Assembly (NCBI RefSeq): GCF_037137055.1
Contig: NZ_JBBBNY010000006.1
Location: forward strand, 62,001 to 126,000
Source of the DNA: Frateuria_A yonginensis
GTDB taxonomy: Bacteria; Pseudomonadota; Gammaproteobacteria; Xanthomonadales; Rhodanobacteraceae
Length of the DNA: 64,000 bases
Direction of reading: 5' to 3'
Part shown: one piece after another, positions 32,582 to 40,940 of the stretch
How the letters are laid out: every line of letters starts with the position of its first letter
Numbering within the stretch: the stretch's first letter is position 1
Notes under the pieces: model-generated
Seen by the model: the letters and a program-made list of their open reading frames with translations, nothing else
Databases searched by the model: none
What the model was told of the DNA's origin: nothing
Position numbers and translations under genes: made by a program

Positions 32582-33403
32582 ATGCTGCCTGCCTTCTCGA
32601 TCCTCGCCATCGTCGGCTACCTGCTCGCCGCGGGCCTGCTGGCGTGGCCGCTGTTCGGCCGGGGCACGTCGCCGACCGGGCCTGCCTGGCAACGCCCCGC
32701 CCTCGCGCTGGCGACCTTGGCGGTGCTGGCGCATGCGGGCGTGCTGCTGGGGATGCACCGCGGCGCGCTGGATCTGCATTTCTTCGCCGCGCTGTCGCTG
32801 GTCGCCTGCGCGGTCGCGGCGCTGACCCTGCTGGTCAACCTGAGCCGCCCGGTCGCCGCGCTGGGCGTAGCGGTGTTTCCGCTGGCCGCGCTGCTGCTGG
32901 CGGTGGACAGTTTCCTGGCGCCGCCGACCGTGCCGATCGCCATGGACTGGCAGATCAAGCTGCACGTCACGGTCGCGCTGGTCGCCTTCAGCGTGCTCTC
33001 CATCGCCGCGCTGCTCGCCATCGGCCTGGCGATCCAGGAGCGCGGCCTGCGTCACCGCCAGTTCGGTCCCTGGCTGCGCGCGCTGCCGCCGCTGACGCTG
33101 ACCGAGACGCTGCTGTTCCGCCTGATCGGCGCGGGGTTCGCGCTGCTCACGCTGACGCTGATCACCGGCGCGCTGTTCGTCGGCGATCTGTTCGGCCAGC
33201 ACCTCATCCACAAGACCGTGCTCTCGATCGTCGCCTGGCTGGTGTTCGGCCTGCTGCTCTACGGGCGCTGGCGGCATGGCTGGCGCGGCCGGCGCGCGGT
33301 GAACCTCACCCTGACCGGCATGGCGGTGCTGGTGCTGGCCTTCTTCGGCAGCAAGTTCGTGCTCGAGGTGATTCTGCACCGCGGACCCCAAGGGCACCTG
33401 TAG
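32582..33403 (+). CDS. CcsA/YpjD-family cytochrome c assembly-like membrane protein
   Basis: 273 residues with about eight transmembrane helices. The conserved His residues of this family appear in DWQIKLHVTVALVAFSVLSI and QHLIHKTVLSIVAWLVFGLL, and the N-terminus LPAFSILAIVGYLLAAGLL matches YpjD/CcsA-type inner-membrane proteins found beside ffh in many gammaproteobacteria. A role in haem handling is family inference only. The ATG at 32582 is chosen; an ATG six codons upstream (32564) is possible. Confidence 0.85.
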   Translation: MLPAFSILAIVGYLLAAGLLAWPLFGRGTSPTGPAWQRPALALATLAVLAHAGVLLGMHRGALDLHFFAALSLVACAVAALTLLVNLSRPVAALGVAVFPLAALLLAVDSFLAPPTVPIAMDWQIKLHVTVALVAFSVLSIAALLAIGLAIQERGLRHRQFGPWLRALPPLTLTETLLFRLIGAGFALLTLTLITGALFVGDLFGQHLIHKTVLSIVAWLVFGLLLYGRWRHGWRGRRAVNLTLTGMAVLVLAFFGSKFVLEVILHRGPQGHL

Positions 33404-33418
33404 CCCGGGCGAAGCAGG

Positions 33419-33484
33419 TGGGAGCGAGCTTGCTCCTGCAAGGTAGGTCCGCCTAAGCGAGCTGCGCGGGCGAGCTCGCTCCGA
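33419..33484. repeat. REP-like inverted pair, locus 6
   Basis: GGGAGCGAGCTTGCTCCTGC (33420-33440 region) and GCGGGCGAGCTCGCTCCGAC (33465-33484) in inverted orientation between the convergent CcsA-like gene and radA. The pair can fold into two stems and may end both transcripts. Confidence 0.75.
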
Positions 33485-33502
33485 CGAGCGGGCATGTGCG
33501 CT

Positions 33503-34879
33503 TCAGCCGGCGGCGGACAGCGCCTCGGCCAGGCGCTCCACGCCGATCACCTCCAGCTCGCCCACCCTGCCCTTCTTCGGCGCGTTCGCCTTGGGCACGA
33601 TGGCGCGCTGGAAGCCGTGCGTGGCTGCCTCCTTCAGGCGCTCCTCGCCGTTGGGCACGGGACGGATCTCGCCGGAGAGGCCGACTTCGCCGAAGGCGAT
33701 CGTCTTGTCCGGCAGTGGCCGGTCGCGCAGGCTGGAGCGTACCGCCAGCAGCACTGGCAGGTCGGCGGCGGTTTCCTGCACGCGGATGCCGCCGACCACG
33801 TTGACGAACACGTCCTGGTCGTAGGCCGCCACCCCGCCATGCCGGTGCAGCACCGCCAGCAGCATGGCCAGGCGGTTCTGCTCCAGGCCCAGCGCCACGC
33901 GACGGGGATTGCCCAACGAGGACTGGTCGACCAGCGCCTGCACCTCGACCAGCAGTGGGCGGGTGCCTTCGCGGGTGACCATCACCGCGCTGCCCGGCGT
34001 CGGCCCGTTGTGCGCGGAAAGGAAGATCGCCGACGGGTTGGGCACCTCGCGCAGGCCCTTGTCGGACATCGCGAACACGCCCAGCTCGTTGACCGCGCCG
34101 AAGCGGTTCTTGAACGCGCGCAGTACGCGGAAGCGGCTGCCCGACTCGCCCTCGAAGTACAGCACGGCGTCGACCATGTGCTCGAGCACGCGCGGGCCGG
34201 CGATGCCGCCCTCCTTGGTGACGTGGCCGACCAGGAACACGGAGGTGCCGGTCTCCTTGGCGAAGCGGGTGAGCTTGGCGGCCGATTCGCGCACCTGGCT
34301 CACCGAGCCGGGCGCGGCGGTCAGCAGTTCGGTCCAGATGGTCTGGATCGAGTCGATCACCAGCGCGCGCGGCCGCGCGGTGGCAGCCTGCGCGAGGATG
34401 CGCTCGATGCAGGTCTCGGCCAGCGCGTGCAGCGGCGCCAGCGGCAGGTCCAGCCGCTGCGCGCGGGCGGCCACCTGCGCCAGCGATTCCTCGCCGGTGA
34501 CATAGACGCTCGGCAGCTGCGCGCCGAGCCGGCCCAGCATCTGCAGCAGCAGGGTCGACTTGCCGATGCCCGGATCGCCGCCGATCAGCACCACCGAGCC
34601 TTCGACCAGGCCGCCGCCCAGGACGCGGTCCAGCTCGCCGATGCCGGTCCGCGTGCGCGCCTCGGCGGTCACCGCCACTTCGGTCAGGGGCGTCACCCGG
34701 GAGGCGCCGGCCGCCTTGCCCGCGTAACCGCCGCGCGCGGCGGCGCCCGACTTCACGGCCGGCTGCAGCACGATCTCCGACAACGTGTTCCACACGCCGC
34801 ACTCGACGCACTGGCCCTGCCACTTGGAATGCTCGGCGCCGCACTCGGTGCAGACGTAGGCGGTCTTGGCTTTGGCCAT
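33503..34879 (-). CDS. radA: DNA repair protein RadA
   Basis: RecA-like branch-migration helicase used in recombination. 458 residues: N-terminal zinc finger (VCTECGAEHSKWQGQCVECG), Walker A GGDPGIGKSTLLLQ, the RadA-specific KNRFG loop (AFKNRFGAVNELGVF) and a Lon-like C-terminal domain (VNVVGGIRVQETAADLPVLL, FGEVGLSGEIRPV). Length normal. It lies about 80 bases downstream of alr on the same strand. Confidence 0.97.
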   Translation of the reverse strand: MAKAKTAYVCTECGAEHSKWQGQCVECGVWNTLSEIVLQPAVKSGAAARGGYAGKAAGASRVTPLTEVAVTAEARTRTGIGELDRVLGGGLVEGSVVLIGGDPGIGKSTLLLQMLGRLGAQLPSVYVTGEESLAQVAARAQRLDLPLAPLHALAETCIERILAQAATARPRALVIDSIQTIWTELLTAAPGSVSQVRESAAKLTRFAKETGTSVFLVGHVTKEGGIAGPRVLEHMVDAVLYFEGESGSRFRVLRAFKNRFGAVNELGVFAMSDKGLREVPNPSAIFLSAHNGPTPGSAVMVTREGTRPLLVEVQALVDQSSLGNPRRVALGLEQNRLAMLLAVLHRHGGVAAYDQDVFVNVVGGIRVQETAADLPVLLAVRSSLRDRPLPDKTIAFGEVGLSGEIRPVPNGEERLKEAATHGFQRAIVPKANAPKKGRVGELEVIGVERLAEALSAAG

Positions 34880-34959
34880 GGCGGGCTCCGGTAGCGGGAA
34901 GCGGCGAGCTTAGCCCGGCGCGCTCGCGGCAGGCGAGACGGCGAAGGACGAACCGGCGG

Positions 34960-36048
34960 TCAGTTTTCGTCTTCCACGAACAGCACCCGGCGGGTCATGC
35001 CGCAGGTGAGGTCGTAGCTGATGGTGCCGGCATGCCGGGCGACGGTTTCGACCGGCAGTTGCGGCCCCCACAGCACGACGCGCTCGCCGACCCGCGCCTG
35101 CGGCGCCTCGCGCAGGTCGAGGGTGATCAGGTCCATGGAGACGCGCCCGACCAGCGGCACGGTCGCGTCGCCGACCCGCACCGGCGTGCCGCTGGCGGCG
35201 CTGCGCGGATAGCCGTCGCCGTAGCCGACCGCGGCGACGCCGACCGGCATGTCCTCCGGGCAGGTCCAGGTGCCGTTGTAGCCGATCCGCTCGCCCTTGC
35301 GCACGTGGTTGATGGCGATCAACCGCGTGGCGAGGGTCATCGCGGGGCGAAAGCCGAAGTCGGCGCCGGATTTGCCCTCCACCACCGACAGGCCGTACAG
35401 CAGGCCGCCGGTGCGTACCCAGTCCACCCGTGCCTCCGGCCAGCCCAGCACCGCGGCCGAGTTGGACAGCGAGCGCGGAGCGGCCAGGCCGCGGGTGGCC
35501 TGCTCGAAGCACGCGATCTGCCGGCGGGTGGCTTCGCCGTCGAACACTTCCGACTCTGCGAAGTGGCTGAGCAGGCCGATTTCCGGGTCCAGCCCGGGCA
35601 TCGCCGCCAGGCACGCGTGCACGCCGGCCGCGCGTTCCGGCGGAAAGCCCAGCCGGTGCATGCCGCTGTCGATCTTCAACCACACGCGCAGGCGGCCGCG
35701 CCCCGGCACCGCCTCGGCCAGCCAATGCAGTTGCGCCTCGTGGTGGATGGCGGCATCGAGCCGCAGGCGCTGCATCTCGGCGATGTCACCCGGCTGGTCG
35801 GGGCCGGAAAGCACCACGATGCGCTGGCGATGGCCCGCGGCGCGCAGCCGTAGCCCGTCGCCCAGCGCGGCCACGGCGAAGCACTCGGCCTCGGCATCCA
35901 GCGCGCGGGCCACGCGTTCCAGCCCGTGGCCGTAGGCATCGGCCTTGACCACTGCCATCACCCGCGCAGGCGCCGCCATCGCCTTGATGCGGGCGAGGTT
36001 GTGGCGCAATGCGCCCAGGTGGATGGTGGCGGTGGTGGTGCGGCTCAT
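34960..36048 (-). CDS. alr: Alanine racemase
   Basis: PLP-dependent racemase making D-alanine for peptidoglycan. 362 residues. The PLP lysine is in VMAVVKADAYGHGLERV; LKIDSGMHRLGF, SNSAAVLGWPEARVDWVRTGGLLYG and the second catalytic Tyr region ERIGYNGTWTCPED follow the family. Lies between dnaB and radA; the dnaB-alr-radA order is typical of related gammaproteobacteria. Confidence 0.96.
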   Translation of the reverse strand: MSRTTTATIHLGALRHNLARIKAMAAPARVMAVVKADAYGHGLERVARALDAEAECFAVAALGDGLRLRAAGHRQRIVVLSGPDQPGDIAEMQRLRLDAAIHHEAQLHWLAEAVPGRGRLRVWLKIDSGMHRLGFPPERAAGVHACLAAMPGLDPEIGLLSHFAESEVFDGEATRRQIACFEQATRGLAAPRSLSNSAAVLGWPEARVDWVRTGGLLYGLSVVEGKSGADFGFRPAMTLATRLIAINHVRKGERIGYNGTWTCPEDMPVGVAAVGYGDGYPRSAASGTPVRVGDATVPLVGRVSMDLITLDLREAPQARVGERVVLWGPQLPVETVARHAGTISYDLTCGMTRRVLFVEDEN

Positions 36049-36208
36049 GGGGTGGGGCGGAGGACGGCGAAGCGGAAACGGGTAACCTCAGGCGCGCCAC
36101 GACCTCGCACCCGCCCGCACGAACGGAGGCTCCGGGCCGGATCGGGCGACAGGCGGCAATCTTGCCCGTGCCGCACGTTCCGTGCCCCGCGGTCCCCGCT
36201 TCCCGCCT

Positions 36209-37606
36209 TCACTCGAACGACCCGACGAACGAGTCCGGCGCGTAGTTCTCGAACTTGGTGTAGTGGCCGAGGAAGGTGAGCTTGACCGTGTCGGTGGGGC
36301 CGTTGCGCTGCTTGCCGATGATGATCTCGGCCAGGCCTTTGTCGGGCGAGTCCTTGTTGTAGTACTCGTCGCGGTAGATGAACATGATCACGTCGGCGTC
36401 CTGCTCGATGGCGCCCGACTCGCGCAGGTCGGACATCATCGGGCGCTTGTCCGAGCGCTGCTCCAGCGAACGGTTCAACTGCGAGAGGGCGATCACCGGC
36501 ACGTTCAGCTCCTTGGCGAGGCCCTTCAGTGAACGCGAGATTTCTGAAATCTCGGTGGCGCGGTTCTCCTTGTTCCCGGGCACCTGCATCAGCTGCAGGT
36601 AGTCGATCACGATCAGGCCCAGGCCGCCGTGCTCGCGGTGCAGGCGGCGCGCGCGCGAGCGCAGTTCCACCGGCGAGAGGCCGGGCGTGTCGTCGATGAA
36701 GATCTTCGCCTCGGAGAGGATCGCGATCGCGTTGGTGACGCGCGGCCAGTCCTCCTCGGACAGGTCGCCATTGCGCAGGTGCTGCTGGTGGATGCGGCCA
36801 ATCGAGGAGATCAGGCGGAAGGCCAGCTGCGAGGCCGACATCTCCATCGAGAAGATCACCACCGCCTTCTTGCCGCGCAGCGCGGCGGCCTCGGCGATGT
36901 TCACCGAGAACGCGGTCTTGCCCATCGAGGGACGCGCCGCGACGATGATCAGGTCCGACGGCTGCAGGCCGGAGGTGAGTTCGTCCAGGTCGTTGAAGCC
37001 GGTGGAGATGCCGGTGAGCTGGCCGCGGTTCTCGTAGCGCTCGGTGAGCAGGCGGAAGGCGTCCTTGACCGCCTCGCGCATGGACACCGAATCCTTCTTG
37101 CCGCGCGCGCCCGATTCGGCGATGTGGAAGACCCGCTGCTCGGCGGCCTCCAGCACCTCCTGCACGCTCTTGCCCTCGGGTCGGTAGCCGTCCTCGGTGA
37201 TCGCAGTGCCGGCATCGATCAGCTGGCGCAGCACCGACTTCTCGCGCACGATCTCGGCGTAGGCGGCGATGTTGGCCGCGCTCGGCGTGGCGTTGGCCAG
37301 CTCGATCAGGTAGCTGGCGCCGCCGACCAGTTCGGCCAGGCCGTTGGCCTCGAACCAGTCGCCCAGGGTCACCGCGTCGCACGGCATGCCCTTGTTGGCC
37401 AGCTCGTTGATGGCGCGCCAGATCAGGCGGTGGTCCTTGCGGTAGAAGTCCCCTTCGCCCAGCTTGTCGGCGACCTTGTCCAGCGCGTCCGGCGCCAGCA
37501 TCAGGCCGCCCAGCACGGCCTGTTCGGCGTCGATCGAATGCGGCGGCACGCGCAGCGCCTCGACGGCGGAGCCGTGGCCGCTCTTGCGCTCGGGGACAAA
37601 GGACAT
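36209..37606 (-). CDS. dnaB: Replicative DNA helicase DnaB
   Basis: Hexameric 5'-3' helicase of the replication fork. 465 residues: N-terminal primase-interaction domain (PPHSIDAEQAVLGGLML), linker, RecA-like domain with Walker A IIVAARPSMGKTAFSVN, VIFSMEMSASQLAFRL, LIVIDYLQLM and the arginine finger region IIIGKQRNGPTDTV. No intein interrupts it. GAGGA lies nine bases before the ATG. Two DnaA boxes lie about 100 bases upstream, suggesting DnaA-linked control. Confidence 0.97.
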   Translation of the reverse strand: MSFVPERKSGHGSAVEALRVPPHSIDAEQAVLGGLMLAPDALDKVADKLGEGDFYRKDHRLIWRAINELANKGMPCDAVTLGDWFEANGLAELVGGASYLIELANATPSAANIAAYAEIVREKSVLRQLIDAGTAITEDGYRPEGKSVQEVLEAAEQRVFHIAESGARGKKDSVSMREAVKDAFRLLTERYENRGQLTGISTGFNDLDELTSGLQPSDLIIVAARPSMGKTAFSVNIAEAAALRGKKAVVIFSMEMSASQLAFRLISSIGRIHQQHLRNGDLSEEDWPRVTNAIAILSEAKIFIDDTPGLSPVELRSRARRLHREHGGLGLIVIDYLQLMQVPGNKENRATEISEISRSLKGLAKELNVPVIALSQLNRSLEQRSDKRPMMSDLRESGAIEQDADVIMFIYRDEYYNKDSPDKGLAEIIIGKQRNGPTDTVKLTFLGHYTKFENYAPDSFVGSFE

Positions 37607-37701
37607 GGGCTCGTTTCCTCACAGGCAGCCGGCCGCGACGGGACGGCGGACACGAGCACGAAGCATACGCGGCGGGCTCTCACCCGACGAGACAATAAGT
37701 C

Positions 37702-37731
37702 TGTGGATAAGCTGTGGGCGCAGGTGGATAA
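37702..37731. promoter_or_regulatory. Two phased DnaA boxes upstream of dnaB
   Basis: TGTGGATAA (37702-37710) is a perfect DnaA box in this orientation, and GGTGGATAA (37723-37731) has one mismatch. They are in the same orientation exactly 21 bases apart (two helical turns), each followed by GCTG. They lie about 100-125 bases upstream of the dnaB start codon. Confidence 0.7.
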
Positions 37732-37770
37732 GCTGCGCCCGGCCGGGCCGGATCGGGCGGACCAGGACGG

Positions 37771-37850
37771 GCAGGAGCGAGCGTGCTCGCGAAGCCGTTG
37801 CCCTGGCGCCGGTCCGAACCAGACGCATCGCGAGCAAGCTCGCTCCCGCG
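37771..37850. repeat. REP-like inverted pair, locus 7
   Basis: GCAGGAGCGAGCGTGCTCGC (37771-37790) and GCATCGCGAGCAAGCTCGCT (37825-37844) in inverted orientation, between the aldo/keto reductase gene (its stop lies at 37858) and the dnaB promoter region. This is the last copy seen in the window. Confidence 0.85.
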
Positions 37851-37857
37851 GAAAGCC

Positions 37858-38721
37858 TCAGCGTGCGGCCGCTTCGAGCGCGCGGTAGTCCTCCTCCGAC
37901 AACGCCAGTTCCGCGGCGGCCACGTTCTCGCGCAGGTGCTCCGCCCGCGAGGTGCCCGGGATCGGCAGCATCGCCGGCGAGCGCTTGAGCAGCCAGGCCA
38001 GCGCGACCTGTCCATTGCTGGCGCCGAGCCGCTGCGCGACGCGGCTGAGCGCCGAGTCGGGCGCGGCCAGTTCGCCGGCGGCGAGCGGGTACCAGGGGAT
38101 GAAGCCGATGCCCTGCGCCTCGCAGTACGCCAGCACGGCCTCGCTCTTGCGGTTGGCCAGGTTGTACAGGTTCTGCACCGTCGCGACCGGAAAATGCCGG
38201 CGCGCGGCCTCGATCTCCTCGATGCCGACCTCGCTCAGGCCCACGTGGCGGATCAGCCCCTCCTTGCGCATCGCCGCGATCGCCTCGAACTGCTCCTCGC
38301 GCGGCACCTTGGGATCGATGCGGTGCAGCTGCCACAGGTCGATGCGCTCCACACCCAGCCGACGCAGGCTCATCAGCACGCACTGGCGCAGGTACTCCGG
38401 ACGCCCCAGCGGCAGCCAGATGTCCGGCCCGTGACGGGTCAGGCCGCCCTTGGTGGCGACCAGCATGCCGGCGTACGGGTGCAGCAACTCGCGGATCAGG
38501 TCCTCGCTCACGTAGGGGCCGTAGCTGTCGGCGGTGTCGATCAGGTTCACGCCCAGCCCGGGCAGCGCGCGCAGGGTCGCGCGGGCGCCGGCCGGGTCGG
38601 CCGGCTCGCCCCAGATGCCCTTGCCGGTGATGCGCATGGCGCCGAAGCCGAGGCGGTGGACGGGGATATCGCCGCCGACCCTGAACTCGCCGGCAGCCGC
38701 GGCGTTGGGGAGGTCTGCCAT
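37858..38721 (-). CDS. Aldo/keto reductase
   Basis: 287-residue NADPH-dependent TIM-barrel oxidoreductase. The catalytic tetrad is visible: Asp and Tyr in NLIDTADSYGPYVSED, Lys in MLVATKGGL and His in DLWQLHRIDPKVP; the cofactor site appears as LPIPGTSRAEHLREN. The ATG at 38719-38721 has AGGAG eight bases upstream. Substrate unknown; family members reduce a broad range of aldehydes and ketones. Confidence 0.92.
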   Translation of the reverse strand: MADLPNAAAAGEFRVGGDIPVHRLGFGAMRITGKGIWGEPADPAGARATLRALPGLGVNLIDTADSYGPYVSEDLIRELLHPYAGMLVATKGGLTRHGPDIWLPLGRPEYLRQCVLMSLRRLGVERIDLWQLHRIDPKVPREEQFEAIAAMRKEGLIRHVGLSEVGIEEIEAARRHFPVATVQNLYNLANRKSEAVLAYCEAQGIGFIPWYPLAAGELAAPDSALSRVAQRLGASNGQVALAWLLKRSPAMLPIPGTSRAEHLRENVAAAELALSEEDYRALEAAAR

Positions 38722-38828
38722 GGGGATGCTCCTGGTGATTCGCGGACTTCCCCTAATGGGGGCGCGCGACGACGAGGCAAGCACGCGCGGTGCGCCATGC
38801 TCGGCCGAACCGTGCAAGGAGATAAGGA

Positions 38829-39572
38829 ATGGTTCCGCTGTGGCTGCAGGCGGCGTTCTGGGGTTTCGTGGCGGGCACCGCGCTGCTGCTCGGCGCCGCC
38901 ATTGGCTATTTCACGCGGGTGCCGCAACGCCTGGTCGCCGGCGTGATGGCCTTCGGCAGCGGCGTGCTGATCTCGGCGCTCTCCTTCGAGCTCATGGACG
39001 AGGCCTACCGCCGCGGCGGCTTCGACTCGACCGCGACGGGTTTTCTGGGCGGTGCCGCGGTGTACTCGGCGGTCAACTGGTATCTCGCCCGCGCCGGCGC
39101 CAGGCACCGCAAGCGCTCGGGCCACCAGCAGCAGGGCGGCAACGGCCTGGCGATCGCGGCGGGCTCGCTGCTCGACGGCATTCCCGAATCGATCGTGATC
39201 GGCCTGAGCATGCTCAAGGGCGGCGCCGTGAGCCTGGTGGCGGTGGCGGCGATCTTCCTGTCGAACATCCCGGAGGGCCTGTCCAGCGCGGCCGGCATGC
39301 GCAAGGCAGGCCGCCCGCTGGGCTACGTGGCGGGCGTCTGGGGCGGCATCGCGGTGATCTCCGGCGTCGCCTCGCTGATCGGCTACGCCGTGTTCCGCCA
39401 CTTCTCGGTCGACGTGGTGGCGGCGACCACGGCCGTGGCGGCCGGGGCGATCCTGGCGATGCTGGCCGACACCATGATGCCGGAGGCCTTCGAACAGGCG
39501 CACGACCTGGCCGGCCTGATCACCGTGGTGGGCTTCCTGTGCGCGTTCGTGCTGAGCAAGCTGGGCGGTTGA
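38829..39572 (+). CDS. ZIP family divalent metal transporter
   Basis: 247-residue inner-membrane protein with about eight helices. ZIP signatures in helices IV and V are LLDGIPESIVIGLS and FLSNIPEGLSSAAGM; the His usually found before xxPEG is Asp and Asn here, as in the DGIPES subgroup. A His-containing loop (HRKRSGHQQQ) lies between helices III and IV, the usual metal-rich loop. A strong AAGGAG precedes the ATG. Direction and metal (zinc is typical) are inferred. Confidence 0.9.
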   Translation: MVPLWLQAAFWGFVAGTALLLGAAIGYFTRVPQRLVAGVMAFGSGVLISALSFELMDEAYRRGGFDSTATGFLGGAAVYSAVNWYLARAGARHRKRSGHQQQGGNGLAIAAGSLLDGIPESIVIGLSMLKGGAVSLVAVAAIFLSNIPEGLSSAAGMRKAGRPLGYVAGVWGGIAVISGVASLIGYAVFRHFSVDVVAATTAVAAGAILAMLADTMMPEAFEQAHDLAGLITVVGFLCAFVLSKLGG

Positions 39573-39583
39573 GCGCGCCGCCC

Positions 39584-39850
39584 CTAGCGCAGCTGGCTGT
39601 CCTTGCTGCCGCGGCGGTTGTAGCCGGCGACCGTGCGCTGCGCCTGGTCCTGCGCTTCCTGGCAGGCCACGCACAGGCGTACCCCGGGCACGGCCTGGCG
39701 CCGGGCCTCGGGGATCGGCGCGTCGCACTCCTCGCAGTGGCTCAGGCCCGGGCCTTGCGGGAGCCTGCTGCGCGCGCGCTTGATGGCGTCCTTGACGGTC
39801 GCGTCGATCTGGTCCTGCACGGCGCCGTCGCCGGCCCAGCCGATAGCCAT
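39584..39850 (-). CDS. DksA/TraR C4-type zinc finger protein
   Basis: 88 residues of the small TraR/YbiI type. All four zinc cysteines are intact: SHCEECDAPIPEARR and VRLCVACQEAQD. The N-terminus (GDGAVQDQIDATVKDAIKRAR) is a short helix instead of the DksA coiled coil. It may bind RNA polymerase like TraR, but that is inference. It converges on the ZIP gene with an 11-base gap. It contrasts with the zinc-less DksA at 16.4 kb. Confidence 0.88.
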   Translation of the reverse strand: MAIGWAGDGAVQDQIDATVKDAIKRARSRLPQGPGLSHCEECDAPIPEARRQAVPGVRLCVACQEAQDQAQRTVAGYNRRGSKDSQLR

Positions 39851-39932
39851 GGCGTTCTCCGGGAGTCGTCGGGATCGGGAATGCTACCGTGGGCGAGGTG
39901 AACGCGCGCGCGAAACCAGCCGGAGGAACGAC

Positions 39933-40397
39933 GTGCCCACCACCAGTGCCGGCATCCTGCTCTACCGCCTGACCGGCGGCCGCCCGGAAGTGCTGCTCGC
40001 CCATCCGGGCGGCCCGTTCTGGCGCCGGCGCGACGATGCCGCATGGACGCTCCCCAAGGGTGAGCCCGCCCCCGGCGAGAACGCCGAGGCAGCTGCGCGA
40101 CGCGAGTTCGCGGAAGAACTGGGCACGCCGGCCGCCGGCCCGCTTCGCCCGCTCGGGCGGCTGCGGCAGAAGGGCGGCAAATGGGTGGAGGCCTTCGCGC
40201 TCGAGGGCGAGTTCGAACCGGCCCACCTGCGCAGCAACCTGTTCGAACTGGAATGGCCACCGCGCAGCGGCCGGCGCGCCAGCTTTCCCGAAATCGACCG
40301 GGTGGCATGGTTCGCGCTGGACCAGGCGCGGTCGAAGATCCTGCCCAGCCAGGCGCCGTTGCTGGACCGGCTGGCGGCGCTCCTCGGCACGGACTGA
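39933..40397 (+). CDS. NUDIX hydrolase
   Basis: 154-residue nucleotide-diphosphate hydrolase. The Nudix box is complete: GEPAPGENAEAAARREFAEE followed by LG. It starts with SAGILLYRL and WTLPKGE, which resembles predicted (di)nucleoside polyphosphate hydrolases/NTP pyrophosphohydrolases. GTG start (39933-39935) with a strong GGAGG seven bases upstream. The Mut7-C gene follows after 55 bases and may be co-transcribed. Substrate not predictable. Confidence 0.92.
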   Translation: MPTTSAGILLYRLTGGRPEVLLAHPGGPFWRRRDDAAWTLPKGEPAPGENAEAAARREFAEELGTPAAGPLRPLGRLRQKGGKWVEAFALEGEFEPAHLRSNLFELEWPPRSGRRASFPEIDRVAWFALDQARSKILPSQAPLLDRLAALLGTD

Positions 40398-40451
40398 CCG
40401 CCAGGCGACGGGATCACGCGGCCTCCGCCGCGGAGCTGCTCGAATGCCGGC

Positions 40452-40934
40452 ATGTCCGCGCCGCGGCACCTCTTCTGTGACGCCATGCTGGGCGGCCTCG
40501 CCCGCTGGTTGCGCGCGGCCGGTCACGACACTGCACTGGCACCGGCCAGCGCGGTCGACCGCGACATCCTCGGCGCATGCCGCACGGAAGGCAGGCTGCT
40601 GCTTACCCGCGACCGGCACCTGGCCGCCCACGCCGGCCGCGACGTGCGGGTCCTGCTGCTGCAGCACGACGGGATCGAGGCCCAGGCCGCCGAGCTCACG
40701 GCCGCGCTCGGCATCGAATGGAACCTCGCACCGTTCAGCCGCTGCCTGCTGGACAACACCCCGTTGCACGACGCCACGCCGGCAGAACGCGCGCACGTTC
40801 CGGAACGGGCGCGCGACCTGCCCGGGCCGTTCCGCGCCTGCCCCGCTTGCGGGCGGGTCTACTGGCCGGGCAGTCACGTGCGCCGGATGCAGCGGCGGCT
40901 GGAGCAGTGGCAGGCGCTTGCTGCCACGCGATGA
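40452..40934 (+). CDS. Mut7-C RNase (PIN-like) domain protein
   Basis: 160 residues. N-terminal PIN-like nuclease fold with the conserved acidic residues in HLFCDAMLGGLARWLRAAGHD, RDILGACRTEGRLLLTRDRHL; C-terminal zinc ribbon FRACPACGRVYWPGSHVRRM (CPxCG with WpGsH) characteristic of the Mut7-C family. Thought to be a ribonuclease; targets unknown. It ends six bases from the convergent diguanylate cyclase gene. Confidence 0.85.
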   Translation: MSAPRHLFCDAMLGGLARWLRAAGHDTALAPASAVDRDILGACRTEGRLLLTRDRHLAAHAGRDVRVLLLQHDGIEAQAAELTAALGIEWNLAPFSRCLLDNTPLHDATPAERAHVPERARDLPGPFRACPACGRVYWPGSHVRRMQRRLEQWQALAATR

Positions 40935-40940
40935 GCGCGC

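Noticed and set aside
37702..37731. A replication origin near the DnaA boxes
   Set aside because: Only two boxes, no AT-rich unwinding region, and none of dnaA, dnaN, gidA or rpmH is nearby.
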